Source of the DNA: Candidatus Uhrbacteria bacterium
GTDB taxonomy: Bacteria; Patescibacteriota; Patescibacteriia; UBA9934; GWF2-40-263
Direction of reading: 5' to 3'
DNA: 7,090 bases
Assembly: GCA_018700535.1 (NCBI GenBank)
Contig: JABITQ010000037.1
Location: 1-7,090, forward strand
A program made the position numbers and the translations under genes. Of this stretch, positions 5,504-7,090 are shown piece after piece; the first letter of the stretch is position 1, and each line of letters begins with the position of its first letter. The notes under the pieces are model-generated. The model was not told the DNA's origin, made no database searches, and worked only from the letters and a program-made list of their open reading frames with translations.

Positions 5504-5545
5504 GCACCTTGTTATGTCATGTAACGAGGTGCTGTTTTTATTTTG
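5504..5545 (+). terminator. intrinsic terminator after the Cys-rich orphan gene
   Basis: An 11-bp stem, GCACCTTGTTA (5504-5514) with TAACGAGGTGC (5522-5532), one G-U pair and a 7-nt loop, then TGTTTTTATTTT. It lies 14 bp after the stop. No U-tract exists on the other strand, so it does not obviously serve the converging phosphatase gene. Confidence 0.9.
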
Positions 5546-5558
5546 TAGAATTAGATGA

Positions 5559-6347
5559 CTAACGTATCGCAGCAAGGACTTGTTCAAGCATGGCTTTATT
5601 ATTTGTTGCAACAAATGAATTCTCCCATCTTAAGTCTAGTTGCTTGTAATCAAGTGGATTTCCGTTTAGGTCAACCACCACTCCTCCAGCTTCCTCAAGC
5701 ATAAGCTGCACGGCCAACGTATCCCACTTAGATGCTCTGAAGTTTGTGTTTAGATGCACTTCAGCTTCACCTGCGGCGATGCGCGCAAGTTTTGTTCTGC
5801 TGCTCTCGATGATACTCGTCACTTTAAGTTTTGCGGTTTGCTCATTAAGAGGGCGCTTGTCCTTGATTGGGTTTTTTGTAATGAGTCGTGCTTCGCTTAA
5901 GCTTTCGATGTCGCTGACGTGCATGCGTTTAAAGGATCCATCTGGCTGGCGCTCGAATGCACCTTTGCCTTTTTCTGCAACGTACATTTTGTTTGCAGCT
6001 GGAGCATAGGCAAGTCCAAACAAAATAGTGTCCGCCTCCCAGAGTCCAATCAGGATTGAAAAGGTGTTTGTGCCGCTTACAAAGGCGTTTGTACCGTCCA
6101 ACGGGTCGACCATCCAGATACGCTTTGAGTAGTCCGTTGGAACATCGTCGTTCTCCTCGGAGAGGATTAAGTCCTCGGGAAAAAGTGCGGTCAACTGACT
6201 GCGAATATATTCATCAGACTCTTTGTCTGCAGCAGTGACAGGATCAAACGTGTCATCGTTTTTATAGATGACTTCTAGATCAGATCTAAAATACTTCAGC
6301 AGAATCTTTCCAGCAGCTTCAGCAATCGGGATGATCTTATCTCGCAT
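5559..6347 (-). CDS. inositol monophosphatase / CysQ-family phosphatase
   Basis: A 262-residue enzyme of the Li-sensitive, Mg-dependent IMPase superfamily, full length. All metal and catalytic motifs are present: DPVTAADKESD at 35-45 with D41, the acidic pair in ILSEEN (E64, E65), the signature DPLDGTNAF at 81-89 (D81, D84, T86), and KWDTLAVQLMLEEAGG at 207-222 with D209. These residues hold two or three Mg ions and release phosphate from inositol phosphates, fructose-1,6-bisphosphate or 3'-phosphoadenosine 5'-phosphate. 'SEE' in place of 'GEE' and 'WDT' lean toward CysQ-type bisphosphate nucleotidases, but substrate choice in this family is not safely read from motifs. The start codon lies 3 bp after the stop of the kinase-like gene, which implies one mRNA and probable translational coupling. 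No separate SD or promoter is seen. No terminator is clear downstream. Confidence 0.93.
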   Translation of the reverse strand: MRDKIIPIAEAAGKILLKYFRSDLEVIYKNDDTFDPVTAADKESDEYIRSQLTALFPEDLILSEENDDVPTDYSKRIWMVDPLDGTNAFVSGTNTFSILIGLWEADTILFGLAYAPAANKMYVAEKGKGAFERQPDGSFKRMHVSDIESLSEARLITKNPIKDKRPLNEQTAKLKVTSIIESSRTKLARIAAGEAEVHLNTNFRASKWDTLAVQLMLEEAGGVVVDLNGNPLDYKQLDLRWENSFVATNNKAMLEQVLAAIR

Positions 6348-6350
6348 AGG

Positions 6351-6878
6351 TTAGATGTTAATAGTCTCTAGAATTATATCTGCAACCTCGTTTGGTTGAA
6401 GGTTGGTTGTATCAATCGTTTTGAATCCGAGATTACTTTTATCTTCAAACAAAGTAATGTTTCGTTTGATGCGCTCCTCGGAAACTTTGTGCTCACGATC
6501 CTCTTGTCTCTGGTTGACTCGCCCAAATGCGATCTTAGGTGTGGTGAATAGTTGGAATTTGAAAATAGGAATCGAATACTTGGTAGATAGCGCTTCATAG
6601 GATGCAACCTGATCATCTGAGCTAAACGGATGGTCGACAACAACTGAGAGCCCAAGCTCAAGATACTTCTCAGACATCGCTAGTACAATTTCTCTCGCAA
6701 TCTTGTTGTCCTGTGTGCCTCTTTCAAAGTCTGAGACAAAACGTTTTACTTTATCCATACCGATGATTGCTGTGCGGGGAAGGTGATCTGACAACAAGCT
6801 AGATGCTGTTGTTTTCCCGGAACCCATCATTCCATCAAGAAGAAGTAAGAAGTGTTTCATAGGATGCAAGTTTATCAT
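6351..6878 (-). CDS. P-loop NTPase, small-molecule kinase-like
   Basis: A cytoplasmic P-loop protein of 169 residues from ATG 6860, or 175 from ATG 6878. In the longer numbering, Walker A is GMMGSGKTT (16-24) right after the first strand, as in adenylate/shikimate-kinase-like and AAA_33-type phosphotransferases. Then come IIGMDKVKRF (a post-strand Asp typical of the acceptor site), VVVDHPF (strand with a Walker-B-like Asp), and a basic lid region with RVNQRQEDREHKVSEERIKRN. The acceptor is unknown. Zeta toxins share the fold, but I see no antitoxin partner. The downstream phosphatase begins 3 bp after its stop. Neither start has an SD. TATGAT, which overlaps the upstream ATG, looks like a -10 and would place the transcript start about 7 nt before ATG 6860, so I favour the shorter form. 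Confidence 0.82.
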   Translation of the reverse strand: MINLHPMKHFLLLLDGMMGSGKTTASSLLSDHLPRTAIIGMDKVKRFVSDFERGTQDNKIAREIVLAMSEKYLELGLSVVVDHPFSSDDQVASYEALSTKYSIPIFKFQLFTTPKIAFGRVNQRQEDREHKVSEERIKRNITLFEDKSNLGFKTIDTTNLQPNEVADIILETINI

Positions 6879-6879
6879 A
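6874..6879 (-). promoter_or_regulatory. possible -10 of the kinase-phosphatase operon
   Basis: TATGAT on the minus strand, 13 nt before ATG 6860. No good -35 is present at 16-18 bp. If used, the ATG at 6878 would not be transcribed with its upstream context, which favours the 6860 start. Weak call. Confidence 0.3.
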
Positions 6880-6902
6880 GATGGAGTTCAGTATCTTTCT
6901 AT

Positions 6903-6931
6903 GCAACAGACCAAGATAAGCTAAGCAACAG
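6903..6931 (+). repeat. direct repeat GCAACAG in the divergent intergenic region
   Basis: Two copies of GCAACAG (6903-6909 and 6925-6931), 22 bp apart or about two helical turns, lie just upstream of the -10 box of the rightward gene. They could be a regulator site or chance. Confidence 0.25.
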
Positions 6932-6940
6932 TGATATACT
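6932..6940 (+). promoter_or_regulatory. extended -10 promoter of the right-edge membrane gene, probably leaderless
   Basis: TGATATACT: an extended -10 with hexamer TATACT at 6935-6940, ending 9 nt before ATG 6950. There is no SD between, and no clear -35. The geometry is the same as at the O-antigen ligase gene. Confidence 0.5.
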
Positions 6941-6949
6941 ATCAACACT

Positions 6950-7090
6950 ATGATGGATTTTCATGCGGACTCAAAGCGCTTACGTCTTGTTTACTTTTGG
7001 CTTGGTCTTATCGCAACGTTTGCTTATCGGATCATTATTGTTTTGAATTTCTTTGAGCCGATTTGGGTAAAGGTTGCGTGGTACGTTGGA
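6950..7090 (+). CDS. membrane protein, N-terminal part only (continues past window)
   Basis: The first 47 codons of a gene leaving the right edge. The reading frame is open from the ATG at 6950; a second ATG follows at once at 6953. After a short charged N-terminus (MMDFHADSKRLR) comes a hydrophobic helix LVYFWLGLIATFAY, then RIIIVLNFF, and 'EPIWVKVAWYVG' beginning another. This recalls small polytopic proteins of unknown function seen in CPR genomes, but that is from memory of the family style and not a search. It is transcribed divergently from the kinase-phosphatase operon. Confidence 0.65.
   Translation, partial: MMDFHADSKRLRLVYFWLGLIATFAYRIIIVLNFFEPIWVKVAWYVG

Noticed and set aside
4845..5507. 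Minus-strand open frame of 220 residues opposite the Cys-rich gene
   Set aside because: It has no ribosome-binding site and an implausible composition. It also crosses the clear SD, start and terminator of the plus-strand gene, so it is a shadow frame.
6351..6878. Zeta-toxin interpretation of the P-loop kinase
   Set aside because: No small antitoxin gene is adjacent and the partner is a metabolic phosphatase; a small-molecule kinase fits better.
1..7090. CRISPR array, insertion sequence, prophage or recoded stop codons
   Set aside because: There are no regularly spaced repeats, transposase or phage motifs, and TGA ends genes normally, so neither mobile DNA nor Gracilibacteria-type recoding is supported.

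Overview
The window looks like chromosomal DNA of a small-genome bacterium. A member of the Patescibacteria (Candidate Phyla Radiation) is my best guess. This is inferred from gene style: short, densely packed single-gene units, an N-terminally anchored 'YPSSW' surface protein, several small orphan proteins, and a polytopic protein at the right edge that resembles CPR families. No rRNA or other phylogenetic marker is present, so the assignment is soft. The standard genetic code fits: TGA acts as a stop and Trp is TGG in every gene read. I see no tRNA, rRNA, CRISPR array, insertion sequence or phage module.

Left part (1-2440, all minus strand). A GST-fold protein (1804-2436) is followed 45 bp downstream by a membrane-anchored extracytoplasmic protein (1162-1758). 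That unit ends at a strong hairpin (1113-1150). Just past the hairpin, an O-antigen ligase/polymerase-family membrane protein (start 1074, running off the left edge) begins from its own extended -10 box.

Middle (2437-4258, plus strand). A divergent promoter region leads into an orphan protein with a GNAT-like motif (2553-3350). It is followed by a very divergent UbiA-type polytopic membrane protein (3416-4234), whose stop codon lies inside an intrinsic terminator.

Orphan pair (4300-5545, plus strand). Two small unrecognised genes (4447-4839 and 4998-5489) each have a near-perfect AAGGAGG ribosome-binding site and a dedicated terminator. The second has its Shine-Dalgarno sequence locked in a CCTCC/GGAGG hairpin and encodes a Cys-rich protein with an internal repeat. 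This is the least explained part of the window.

Right part (5559-7090). A P-loop kinase-like gene (start 6860 or 6878) and an inositol-monophosphatase/CysQ-family phosphatase (5559-6347) form a minus-strand operon separated by 3 bp. A divergent membrane-protein gene (6950 onward) leaves the right edge.

A recurrent feature is an extended -10 box of the form TGNTA(T/A)ACT placed 6-9 nt before the ATG of three genes that lack a Shine-Dalgarno sequence (1074, 2436, 6950). This suggests leaderless transcripts, in contrast to the strongly SD-led orphan genes in the middle.
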